This document shows positions 44,860-55,053 of a stretch of 64,000 nt of DNA, one piece after another. Below the pieces are notes generated by a model. The model searched no databases. It had not been told where the DNA came from and worked only from the letters and a program-made list of their open reading frames with translations. Made by a program: the position numbers and the translations under genes. This DNA comes from Tetrapyrgos nigripes (Eukaryota; Basidiomycota; Agaricomycetes; Agaricales; Campanellaceae), in NCBI GenBank assembly GCA_013368315.1, contig JAACJM010000033.1:434001-498000 (forward strand). Direction: 5' to 3'. Position 1 is the stretch's first letter, and every line of letters starts with the position of its first letter.

Positions 44860-47800
44860 ATGCCTGGCTCCCGAAAGCAATGGTGTGAACATTGCAGGGA
44901 ATATATCAGTCAAAGGCGTGCAAACCAGCACCGCGCTTTCTTATTTAACCCATACCCAACTCCCTCTATTCTGAACTCGTCTACTTCCACACCGTACACT
45001 CGCCATGATGACAACCTTGGAGATATGTCTTGGGACGAGCCGCCTATGGGAGAAGAGCCTTCTTCATCTGGCCAAGGCAGCTTTACTGGTGGTGGACTGC
45101 GAAACATCCGGGATTGGGTTGAAGATGTTGACGATGAAGAGGACTTGATGGATGCCGAAAACTGGACTTCCCTGGAGCTGGATGATGAGGATGAGAGTAG
45201 TCAAGGAGACGAAGAAGAGGATTTTGATTGGGACACATTCATACAACAGCACCGTGCTCGACATGGTAACCTCTCTGCAGAAGAGCAGTTTGGGGCATCT
45301 TACGAGCAGGAGGCGGCAGGAGGTATGTCCATGCTCCATTAATGTACTTTATAGACCTTCTAAGATTTTTTTTACAGCTACTCTCGGTGAATATGACCTC
45401 GCAATATGTCGAGCTTTTGCCTACAAGCTCATGACACACACCACTGACCGCGCCTTTGCGAAAACCCCTTATGCCTTTCCTCGGCATCCTTCTCAGCTTC
45501 CTCTACCTAAGCTGGATAGGATACGGTCACGGGTCAATGCCCTCGCCGGTGTAGAGCCCCGTCTTTTCGACTGCTGCCCCAATTCCTGCTGTGTATATAC
45601 CGGACGACATGCTGACCTTGATGCCTGTCCTTATTGCACCGAAAACCGATTTCGTTCCAACGGCAAATCACGAAAACAATTTACCTACATTCCACTCATT
45701 CCACGACTCACGGCATTCACTCGGAGCCAGGAAATGACGAAGAAGATGGAGTACCGAGCGAAGGAGCACACGCACAGGGCCGGCCATCTCAGCGACATTT
45801 TTGATGGTACAACATATCGAAAACTGCGCAGACGCCACGTCCACATTAATGGCGAGTCCCTCCATCACAAGTATTTCGAGGATCCCCGTGACATTGCTCT
45901 TGGACTCTCGACTGATGGCTTTGCACCACACAAACGACGAAAAAAGACAGCCTGGCCGTTAATTCTATTCAACTACAATCTTCATCCTGATATTCGTTTC
46001 CACCTCGAAAACATCCTTTCTCTCGGTGTAATACCGGGCCCCAAGAAGCCTCACGACATCGACTCTTTCCTATGGCCCCTTCTAGAGGAATTATCCCTCC
46101 TGGCTCATGGTGTACGCTCTTACGACGTGGTTAACAATGTCATTTTTCCACTGCGAGCATACCTGATTGCAGTCTTTGGTGATATTCCGGCTGTATCGAT
46201 GTTAATGCATATGAAGGGTCACAACGCGAAATCTCCATGTCGCATGTGCTCTATCGTTGGTGTGGTTGGCCCCAATGATTCCCGAACCAACTATGTCCCT
46301 CTCAACCGGGCATGGATTGACGAAGACGACAGGATTAGGGTGTATGATCCTACAAATCTTCCTATGCGTACCCACGACAACCTTCTCGCTCAGGCAGCTG
46401 AAGTGCAGGCTGCTCCTACCAACGCACAGGCGGAACGTCTTGCTCAGCAATACGGTATCAAGGAAATCCCAGCGTTATCATTTCTCGACTCTCTCATTTT
46501 TCCGACATCCTTCCCTTACGACTTTATGCACCTCATATGGGAGAACCTCGTCAAGAACCTTGTTCTCCACTGGACTGGCCAGTTCAAAGGCCTTGACGAT
46601 GGGTCCGAGAACTACACCATAGAGAAGGCTATTTGGGAGGCTATCGGCGCAGAAACGGCGGTGTCAGGTGCTACCATCCCTTCTACATTTGGTGCACGGG
46701 TACCTGATGTCGCAAACGACAAAACTACCATCAACGCAGAGATGTGGTCCTTCTGGACAATGTACCTTGGGCCAGTTCTTCTGCGCAAGCGTCTCAGCAG
46801 GAAGTTTTACGACCATTTCATACTTCTCGTCAAACTCTTGAACAAATGCCTTCAATTTGAGATTACTACAGAGGAAGTCAACGAGATCCGACAGGGCTTC
46901 GTGGAATGGGTGCAGAAATATGAGAAGTGAGTGACGTCGTACTTGCATCAATGTCTTCGTTGGCTAAAACAGATGACTCCACAGGTATTATTATCAATAC
47001 TCACCAGAGCGCGTCTCGGCTTGTCCACTCACAATTCATGCACTTCTTCACATTGCGGATAGCATTGAGACTATGGGACCCGTGTGGTGCTACTGGGCCT
47101 TCCCTATGGAACGTTATTGCGGGTCTCTTCAGCCAGCTATCCGAAGTCGGCGTTTTCCATATCGTTCACTGGATCGTTACGTGCTTGAGACTGCACAGCT
47201 TATGCAAATCAAATTGCGTTATGATGTTATTGAGGAGCTGAAGCTAGGGCCGTCGAAAGTCAATCCACCACAAGGCTCATCAGAGCTTTTCTCCAGTGAG
47301 TCCTCTGCTCCGAACTCAATAGCTCTTTCAACTGACTTATCACCAACTTGATTCCAGCTCCCGACTACCTTCTCTGTCCTCCGAAGGCACAGTCACCTGA
47401 TGGACACCTGTCTGCAGGCTTGGTTACCAGTATCTGTGCAGCACTCGTCACCCGATTAAATACCGAACACACACCCGGTCAGAAGAAGAAGAGAATCCCA
47501 ATTGGGGTGGTCAGACAGCATTTCAAGTCAGCTCATGTCGAAATCTGGGGCTGTGTGCGTCAAGTTGACTCGGAGGAAGGCGAAACTATTCGGGCTTCAT
47601 GTGTAGGTGGCATAGCTCAAGAAGATTCGAGGGATGCGACCTTTATACGTGTAAGTGAGAGCTGCTTTGTTAAACCTTGTCAATTTTTCTTAGCTGACAT
47701 CTTTCTGTCCAGTATCAGGCATATGTAGATTTACACGCTAGGATGAATAACCGTCGGCAAAAGCTAGTCCTTCAGGACTTTTACGGTCAGCTGGAACGGA

Positions 47801-48093
47801 TCATCGTAGTTCGTTTTACCGAACAGGCAGCCTATCAGGCGCTCAAACTGACTTCTGGAGAAGAGATCTGCCTTGCAGCGATCCGTACCTGTAAATTGGA
47901 CAAGAAGCAGCCTCTCCGCGATATCGGTATGGACATGCACTTCTATTCTGGGTTTGGTGCATTGGACGTTATTGGTATTGAAAGCATCCAATCTCTCATG
48001 GGTAGGGTCAGGGATAGGAATAAGGCAGGTTGGGCATTGTTGGACCGTAGTGGCACACTCAGGAGGACTTTATATACGGACTCAGATGACTGA
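44860..48093 (+). CDS. Tnp2/Plavaka-type transposase, 998 aa
   Basis: Five exons: 44860-45322, 45378-46926, 46985-47295, 47358-47650 and 47713-48093. All junctions are GT/AG and in phase, with no internal stop. Near the N terminus a CX2C...H segment (CEHCREYISQRRANQH) may bind zinc, followed by an acidic stretch. A second Cys cluster (CCPNSCCVYTG, CPYC) precedes the catalytic region. Around residues 420-445 is the GDIPAVSMLMHMKGHNAKSP-CRMC block known from Transposase_21/Tnp2 proteins of CACTA-type elements. The block ACPLTIHALLHIAD follows after the third exon begins. The enzyme would excise and integrate the element by cutting at its CACTGTG ends. The start at 44860 is preferred over an in-frame start at 44791 because the MPGSRKQWCEHC start is compact. 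Confidence 0.88.
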
Positions 48094-48300
48094 ATGACAG
48101 TAGTTTTTGTAATTAGGACAGACTACTAAAAATCATTCTACTGAAGGCTGATTTCTCAGTTCATTACTCTTTCGTTGCGTAGACTACTTACTAGTTTACT
48201 TTTCAACCTATGTTTGGATACTTGACTGGTTACTTTCTAGTCTACGAGATAGCATGTCTTTAATCATAGACTGATCTGCCCCATCATTCTACGATAGACT

Positions 48301-48329
48301 AAATTTCATGCTATGCTAACTCCACAGTG
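48301..48329 (-). repeat. Right terminal inverted repeat of Plavaka
   Basis: Reverse complement reads CACTGTGGAGTTAGCATAGC; pairs with 42133-42161. Confidence 0.9.
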
Positions 48330-48865
48330 TATGAGCATACTGCAGCTACACTCTGGCTCCGATGGGGACAATCTTGAGTAAGTGTATCTATAATTCAACA
48401 TGCCATCATACTCATGGATTCGTCATCTCATTCATCCACTGTCCTATTATCTCTGCGTAGGGCCGGGAATCAAACAGGTACAGAGGAGGAACAGCGTTCT
48501 GGGTGTAACATTCGTCACAATGATTCTGAGTCAGTAGCTCTTACATATTTGCTTGCATATACAGTACGTACTTACTATCGACCAGGACGCGTACCAATGT
48601 TATCAGCCACGTCCACATCTGGCCACCGACTCGGAGTTACACCTCCAAACCCTCCTCAGCGATTACCCATGATAACGATAACTCCAGCATAAATGCTTCA
48701 TACAGCACCACCCGAACGGAGGTATCTAACTCGCATAATGTCACTTCAGCTACTACTACGACAATCACCCACAACACTTATTAAGTATAACTTTTTTTTT
48801 GGCCCGGAAACTGGAGCGGAAACTAAGAGTGGTAATGATGGAAGGAGAGACTCCCTATGATTCCG
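48330..48865 (+). repeat. DR1 copy 3 (right part)
   Basis: Resumes DR1 similarity after Plavaka (ATACTGCAGCTACACTCTGG and CGGCTCCGATGG-type bases). It includes a partial Asn/Ser/Thr-rich last exon (NDNSSINASYSTTRTEVSNS...) that ends early at TAA. An intermediate exon (TYYRPGRVPMLSATSTSGHRL) is open here, where copies 1 and 2 have TGA. Confidence 0.7.
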
Positions 48866-50984
48866 CATGACTTTTTGCAATAACCTTTGAAAACTGCTTG
48901 TACTACAGCTATCAGTAAAACCAACGTTGGATATTACCGAAGTAGAAGCCCCAGTTTGTGCGCTCCGCCCCTACGCACTCACTGGTAAATTCCTGAATCA
49001 TCGAGCTAAGCTTCGCGTCCATTATCTGTCACGCCCACCACGTCCATCTTTACGACCAATAGATGCATGATGCATGTATGTGCATCTCTATCTCAGTGTC
49101 CAAAACCATAAAGGAAAAGAGTACAGTCCCCCGGCTCAAAAATGCCGACTCAGCAAATGAGGTTGAAGACACCCCTCGCCAACGCGTCTTTGTTTTTGTA
49201 CTGGCGAATAGGGGCTTTCCCGTGACTTCTCGCATGACGACACGTGTCGTTTGTTGCTACCTCACCGACCGTTTTGGTTTTGGTTTTCTTGCTTGTTTTA
49301 TGAGCTGTCGAGGTCAGTATTTACCTAAGCATTTTTTGTGCGAAGATAGTTCAATTGATCATTTTTCATTTTATTCCAGCGCTGTCTCACTCCACCGACA
49401 TACTTAACGACGTCTGTTCACCTCTACACGCTCATGAAGAACACAATGGTCCCTTGAAGATATCCTTCCCAGTTTCCCAATCCCAATCCTTGCCAACGGA
49501 TTTCTTTGGTCTGGGGTGTATGACTTAGTGACTATTATGGACGTTCTCACCCGATCTACATGTTCCTTCAAAACGCACTAGACAGCCGATGCGCAAGATG
49601 CAGAGTAAAGATGTAGATCATAGACGTAGCCGCGTGGTTAATGGTATGTTTTGCTTCTCTTCTGCCTTTTCTAGCTTCGTTTTTTCATTTATCGTTGTCT
49701 TTCATGCTTCCTGTCTGGCTACTCCGCTAACATTGCTTGTGGTATAGTTTCCCTATTAAATAATATTATATGTCCAATAATTATATCACGACTGGAACTC
49801 AATACGCGTCGCATCGTCGGTTCCTTACTCGTTACTCGCTTACCCTCAGCGACTACCAACTCTAACCCGGTAACCCTTTACTTCCGACATCGTCTCCCTG
49901 TCCCTTTTCCTTTTCTGTAGGCCAGCTTCTGTTCCTGCTACTATCCCTGATTCAGATCATGGGGTTTAAATGTATCTCTGCGTGAGTACGACATTTCTGG
50001 CATTGCTAAAGGTTGTTGTCCATGCCCACAACTCGGAGTCTGTGAAATGGATATGTGATTGTTCCGATTGTCTACTAGTTCAGTTGACATCCAAGCTCCA
50101 TCAGGTTCTCTTATCACTCGAGCTTGCTTGAGACGCTGATCTGGCGATAGTGGTGACAAATCGGATCTGGCAGCTGGCTGCGGCAGCGGCAGCGGAGTAG
50201 AAACTGTCAACTTCGTATGCGTCTGGTTGGCGAGTATTACTAGTTGGTTTAGCTGGACAGCATCCCAGGCAAGAGCAAGGTACTATATTATTCGATAATT
50301 GAGAAGGGGATGGTAATGAGAAGTAATGGGACACTTACCGGATGCATCGTCGGACGCTGAATGTCCACAAATGGCTACACATTACGTTTTCAAGTTCGTC
50401 GGAGAAGAATAGAAAACGAAGTGGAATTCAAATATCAGTCCAGCGATAGAGGGACCGTCATGGCGAGAGTACTTGAGTATAGACTCACAAAAACATGGGC
50501 ACCAAAATTGACAACAGTCTAAGCAGTCAGCCATCGCTGGAGGAAGGGAGGGACTCGTTTAACTCGATCAAGGTCGGAAGAATCGCGGATGGTTATTAAG
50601 AACCTCATTGATGTTTTGTGTACCTGCCATTATTATACTCGTATTCCGAGTGTAAAAGCTGTCGAAGGCAGTGCGATGGTACGGCGTTCTTCTCCCTTTC
50701 CGGCATGTTGTCAGGGTTCGGGCCATAAGGGAACACCTATGGAACAATGACCAAAAACCTGAGATCTTGAAGCACGGTGTTGATTCAACTAAAGAGCGAG
50801 TAGCTACTACAACGTATATATAGCTAAGAAATGAATACGATCAAACATGGAACATGTATGAGTATGATGCAAGCAATAACTATAAAACTAGATGGAATGA
50901 TCATGACTAGTTAGATATATAGGGAGTTTAGGGAGTGATCGTGACACATGTGTACTGCAGTACCAGGGTGATGGTATGTACTTA
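48866..50984. other. Gene-poor, with small repeats
   Basis: An inverted copy of the 7060/9890 dispersed repeat lies at 49572-49645. At 49138-49232 a segment (TGCCGACTCAGCAAA...GGCGAATAGGGGCTTTC) is related to 39062-39115, probably another MITE family. A minus frame around 49941-50250 has some protein character but no supported gene model. Confidence 0.4.
49572..49645 (-). repeat. Dispersed repeat, copy 3 (inverted)
   Basis: GCACTAGACAGCCGATGCGC through GTGGTTAATGGTA matches the reverse complement of 9890-9970. Confidence 0.5.
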
Positions 50985-51305
50985 ACTGGGGCAAAGGGCC
51001 ATCGCTTCGCGTGGCAAATTACGAGGCCCTTTCACGTAGTCTAACTCAAGTTATGCAGAAGGGAGGGAGAATCAGTGGAAAGTGAGAGGGAAGAAGGGCG
51101 TTAAGCAGACCGATTTGACATGCTAGCATGACGTCGTGGTTATTGACGTTAACGGTCCTTGGATCTCGTCTAGACCGAGTCTGGACATTCCGGTTGTCGG
51201 GAAGGGAAAAGACCGGCTGTGGCAATGAAAAGGGGTGGGAGTTTGAGGTCGTGGTAAAATTTTCGAGGTCGACATAAGTTAACTCGGCCTTTAAGAGGCC
51301 TCGTA
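50985..51305 (-). mobile_element. Helentron-like non-autonomous element, copy B
   Basis: 321 bp with the same ends as copies A and C: the hairpin end ACTGGGGCAAAGGGCCATCG on the left (plus view), and ACTCGGCCTTTAAGAGGCCTCGTA on the right. No clear target duplication. Its interior is shared in part with 16836-16925 and, near the right end (GGGGTGGGAGTTTGA), with copy A. Confidence 0.7.
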
Positions 51306-51609
51306 ACACTTGATAGGTATCGCAGTATCACTACTAGTAGTCGCAAAGCGTGCCGGGACAGGGATAATGTGACCACTGACAACGATCAAAGGCTGATTCA
51401 AAGCACAGGCAACTATCATATTCACCGCCGTTCCACCTCTTACTTAGAAGTTTCTTGCATCGACAAGCAGTATAGCCCGGGTAATACGCTCTCCAGATAG
51501 CTCTTCCTCGCCCTTTGCGCTCTTTGATAGTGGGCCTTCGCCAGAGAGCCTGAGATTTTGTGTCCTTCCATCGGATTAGTGGTGTCCACACAATCAAAGG
51601 GACGTGGAC
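51306..51609. other. Intergenic, nothing recognised
   Basis: No supported gene or repeat. Confidence 0.35.
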
Positions 51610-51960
51610 TAGGACCGCCTCACGTTGTCTCTCGTTTGAAACTGATCATACTGCGGCTCTGGCTCTATCCGGAGCAAATATCTGAGACCTCCGGCTCCCA
51701 CAGTATAGACGTCAACATGAACGACGATGAACTCGATTCGATCAAAGTTCTGACCCAGCATCATTTTCTATAGTTTGCGAAATGGAGATAGTAAACGGTG
51801 TACTTGTCTCAAGATAGCCCGTCGAATACCGGATAATATCAGCCATAAATAGCCACACTCTACATCTCATCCCCACCCACTGGCTCCAAGCCACATCACC
51901 AAAATTTCCTCCATCGTCAACAACAACAATGGTAACTCTAGCTTGACTCTAGTATAGACA
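51610..51960 (+). repeat. DR1 copy 4, partial and diverged
   Basis: Shares TCTCTCGTTTGAAACTGATC, CGGCTCTGGCTCTATCC and the CACATCACCAAAATTTCCTC-type segment with DR1 copies 1 and 2. Several internal deletions. Confidence 0.7.
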
Positions 51961-52539
51961 ATTGTACAACACTTCAAACTGGTGTCGTAGACATCCTGAT
52001 TCCTCGGAGTACTACTACTTGTTTAACTTTCACTTGCCAAGTATGTACAAGCACAAGGAGTAAATGCATAAAAGTATTCAAGTCACCATGACGGTACCGT
52101 TTTACGAGGCCGAAGAATGAGGTTGAGTTAGACAGATAGATAGGTAATACACGGCGTGGTCCCCTACGAACATGCCGGGTGTAGATGTTATACAGCCCGC
52201 TACAGCCTGCATCTACTCCAAACACCCAACCAGCAGAATCAAGCACGTCAGCGTCATGACGGTAGTTCCACGGCGAGTGATGGATCAGGAACTTGCAGCG
52301 CCATTTCAAAAACGTCGAATCTTGCCTTGATGGTGTATATAATGTGATATGAAGGCCTTCAATAGTCAGCTAGGGTGATGATTTGGAATAGAAGAATTCG
52401 TGATGGTTATATGGTGTGATGGATTTATTTGAGTGATGATTTTAGTATCGCAATGTAATCGCAATGGGGGAATTAAAGCCGGATGAAGTGCTATGGAGGG
52501 ATGCCATGTTGAAGTGATTGTGACAACAGCTTGATCCTG
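51961..52539. other. Intergenic with a Helentron-like end fragment
   Basis: At 52103-52130 TACGAGGCCGAAGAATGAGG resembles the 5' end of the Helentron-like family. No partner end nearby. Nothing else recognised. Confidence 0.35.
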
Positions 52540-52714
52540 TTATAGTTGTCTGGTGAATGGAGATGCTGATGCTTTCACATATCCTGCCCGTCGATCGACG
52601 TTTAAATGAAGGTTTTTGATCTCTCCAAACTCGGTAAACTTGTCTTGTAAGTAACTCCCCTTCGGTTGCTTCCTCATGTATGTTGGCCACCAAAACGGTC
52701 CAACCTTCCGACAG
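52540..52714 (-). pseudogene. Fragment of Y14/RBM8A (exon-junction RRM protein)
   Basis: After a TAG acceptor the minus strand reads [17 protein letters not shown]. In the next frame it reads [27 protein letters not shown] and then stops. This follows the RRM of Y14/RBM8A ('EGWilfVtgvHEEATEedi.dkFaeyGeIKNihLNlDRRTGY.KGY'). Y14 pairs with Mago in the exon junction complex. A one-base frame offset separates the halves. The second half of the RRM (after the RNP1 motif, here GYVKASAS instead of GYVKGY) is missing. It is a truncated copy; the working gene must be elsewhere. Confidence 0.65.
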
Positions 52715-52836
52715 CTATCCCGTATTTCGTTTCAACAACACTGAGAATCGATAATGGACATGACTTCACTCACGTCGGGCAGCTCGGGTATCAATGTCCT
52801 TCATATGCGAGGAATAGACACAGACATACGTAGGCT

Positions 52837-53004
52837 CTACGCTTCCTGTTGCTTCGTTCCCTCCTGTGACAAGAGACTAGGCAGCTGTGGGTCAGTCAAA
52901 AGGTTGTTTAGGCGCCAAATGACTTGTGGAAGCACCTGTGACACGTCTAGCAGAGAGACCAGCTTGAACATATCTTCGTTAATATTCATTTCTTCGTCGG
53001 ACAT
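52837..53004 (-). CDS. Small 55-aa open frame, unknown
   Basis: ATG at 53004 to TAG at 52837: starts MSDEEMNINEDMFKLVSLLD, acidic at the N terminus then hydrophobic-helical. It is too short for a standard ORF cutoff but looks protein-like. It lies 120 bp upstream of the Y14 fragment on the same strand, so it may be that gene's decayed N-terminal exon (Y14 proteins have acidic N termini), or a separate micro-protein. No in-phase donor was found. Confidence 0.3.
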   Translation of the reverse strand: MSDEEMNINEDMFKLVSLLDVSQVLPQVIWRLNNLLTDPQLPSLLSQEGTKQQEA

Positions 53005-53295
53005 GGCTGGAGTCAAGGTTTACACAAACTAAATGACAGTGTCACACTCTGTCGAGCCGGTATCAGGGGTCCTTTCGAAGCCATGCGAAAACAACAGGTA
53101 CATTCCGTTGGTGATCTGATTTCGACGTGCCGGATGGGATACCTTAATCTCGATTCTTTGAGATTCCAACAAGACCGTCACGATCACGACAGCTGCTTGA
53201 TTGCCTCTTAAATATCGTTAAAAGACGATGATGCTGGTCAAACGATACCTAGATTTTCTTCCTTCACACTCCTTCTCCAGCACAATAAGTTCACC

Positions 53296-54007
53296 ATGCA
53301 AGCCAACCGTTCCTGTCTTCTGTGCGGTAGCCCCACTTCGATGTGGTGTAGTCGGTGCCAGAGTGCCTTCTACTGCCATCCTGAGCATCTCAATGCGGTA
53401 AGTGCCACTCTTGAGCCCTTCTCACCTGCATTTGACACGTCTTTTCTCGAAGGACTGGCCTCGCCACCGCAATGAATGTATCCCGGCATCTCACCCTGCT
53501 GTTCATAGCATGAATTTGGTGGATACTCCACCTCCTGCTGAGTCACAACATATTAGCGTGTCAGCCATTCTTTTTACACCAGAGGAAGGTGAGTGATCAT
53601 CATGATCTTCCACAACGTGTCCAAATGATAGATGTCTCGCAGAACGTCCTCGCATCATTACTGTCAACTGTCGTCCAACATCTCGTTCATCCTGGCATGG
53701 AATATGTCCTCTACCGATGGTCCAGCAGTACTTCCCTAACAGTCAAACCGAAGGAATTGTCTTGACGCAAGGATTAAACGGCGAAGATCTTCGATTCCCT
53801 CTTCACCTGTGGTATTCTCCCACCGCGCTTCAAAGATCGTTTCCCGTCAACCGTTCCATTTTCAACATCACATCCGGCTCTGCTCAGAAATTATGGTGCG
53901 GGCCGGTAGTAGTCTTGAAATACAACGGTACTCGACGCCAAGGCTACACCGACGCCAGCTTGAATGATCTTCCAGCACTTTCCGCATATTTCCTAGCATA
54001 CAAATGA
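53296..54007 (+). CDS. MYND-type zinc finger protein, 200 aa
   Basis: Three exons: 53296-53397, 53453-53588 and 53643-54007. The introns are 55 and 54 bp, GT/AG, in phase. All eight MYND ligands are present: Cys7, Cys10, Cys18, Cys21, Cys27, His31, His39 and Cys43, in the order CLLC...CSRC...YC...H...H...C. MYND fingers bind proline-rich peptides and recruit partners. The remaining 155 residues (ERPRIITVNC, LHLWYSPTAL, GPVVVLKYNG) form a domain common in mushroom MYND proteins, of unknown function. There is no signal peptide or membrane segment. A CTTAAATATCG promoter-like block at 53207 resembles the one preceding DR1 first exons. It appears intact. Confidence 0.88.
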
Positions 54008-55053
54008 AAGAAGTACGTGGCTATTCCCTCCATCGGTCTCTTGGTTCATGAATGATTGAACCCTATTATTCCAGTCCTTAGCACTATCCCATCTTTAGAC
54101 GTAAGTATTCATCTGGCTGCCCTTCTTTGCTCGTCTTGTCTCTGCATCGAATGCTCTTCGTTGCTCCGTCGTGCTGTCACTTTTCTTACGCGCATTCTCT
54201 TCTTGTATAGACTAAGACAGTTCTTCGCGCACCATTCCTCATTTGTCTAGCAAGTGGTAAAATGTATGATTAGAAGTGCATACATATATACTCTCTTCTA
54301 CATCTCGCATCCGCATCCGCATGTACGTATTCTGACTACGTACATTTGCTTTGGTGTCCCCCAAATGATCCCCGGTTCGACTGCATACTTATCCCAATTT
54401 GATGATTTACGAGAGGCGCATCTCTGAGCACCATCATGATCGCGAGACTAGGTACCTAAGCGACGCAGATATTGAAGTAGAAACCCCGGTATCCGCGAAC
54501 GTGACTTCCACGGGGCAACGCCCCTCCGTTACCTTTACCCACTGACAGATCGAAAGCTAAAGCTTCTCTTTGAGCAACGTTGAATTGACATGGGAAAGAT
54601 AATACCAATGCAATACCACAGGAAGGCGTATATGTTGCTTTGAGCAGAAAATGCCTCGGAACAGGAAGCCTACATTTTATTGATCTGTGAATCAAGTACT
54701 TATGCTCCTTCGATAACATGTATCAATCAGACATCATCCAATTTATCTCCACCACCAGAGGTCATTTAACGCCTATAATACCCAAACCCCTCCCCTCCCC
54801 TTTCTCCCTTTCATCTAAGTACTTCACCCCATACCTTAATTATCTTCTCGGCCCTGAATGACACAGATTAGTACAAGGCGTAGGCGCAGCCATAGGGCGA
54901 TATCAAAAATTTAGTCATGGATGTGGACTTGTAGGCGAAGGGGAAGAACAATGGATGGGAATTAATTGAGGAGTGAAGGGGGGGAAAAATGAAAACACAA
55001 GGCAACCAGTTTACATCGTCCCCCAACTGTTCATTCTCATCACCCAATTTTGA
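54008..55053. other. Intergenic, no gene recognised
   Basis: Contains the MYND 3' region. A minus frame at 54456-54719 has no domain. GCATCCGCATCCGCAT at about 54306-54321 is a short simple repeat. Confidence 0.35.

Larger units (their letters stand above)
42133..48329. mobile_element. Complete Plavaka-type (CMC) DNA transposon
   Basis: 6197 bp. The terminal inverted repeats begin CACTGTG and share TTAGCATAGCAT or GATAGCATAGCAT just inside. A 3-bp target duplication TAT is at 42130-42132 and 48330-48332. Subterminal TAGACTACT and TCTACGATAG motifs recur at both ends, as in CACTA-like elements. It carries a transposase gene (plus) and an accessory gene (minus) read from a shared 140-bp intergenic region. 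Both are open after splicing, so the element may be autonomous. The comparison with DR1 copies 1 and 2 gives the empty site. A Helentron-like copy sits inside at 42505-43153. Confidence 0.9.

Noticed and set aside
45239..46951. Minus-strand open frames inside the transposase gene
   Set aside because: They are antisense shadows of the spliced plus-strand transposase, which has recognisable motifs and in-phase introns.
49941..50334. Minus-strand frames with protein-like segments (LSPLSPDQRLKQARVIREPD)
   Set aside because: Two frames overlap and neither has a convincing ATG, splice structure or family that I recognise. It could be an exon of an unseen gene but is not supported.
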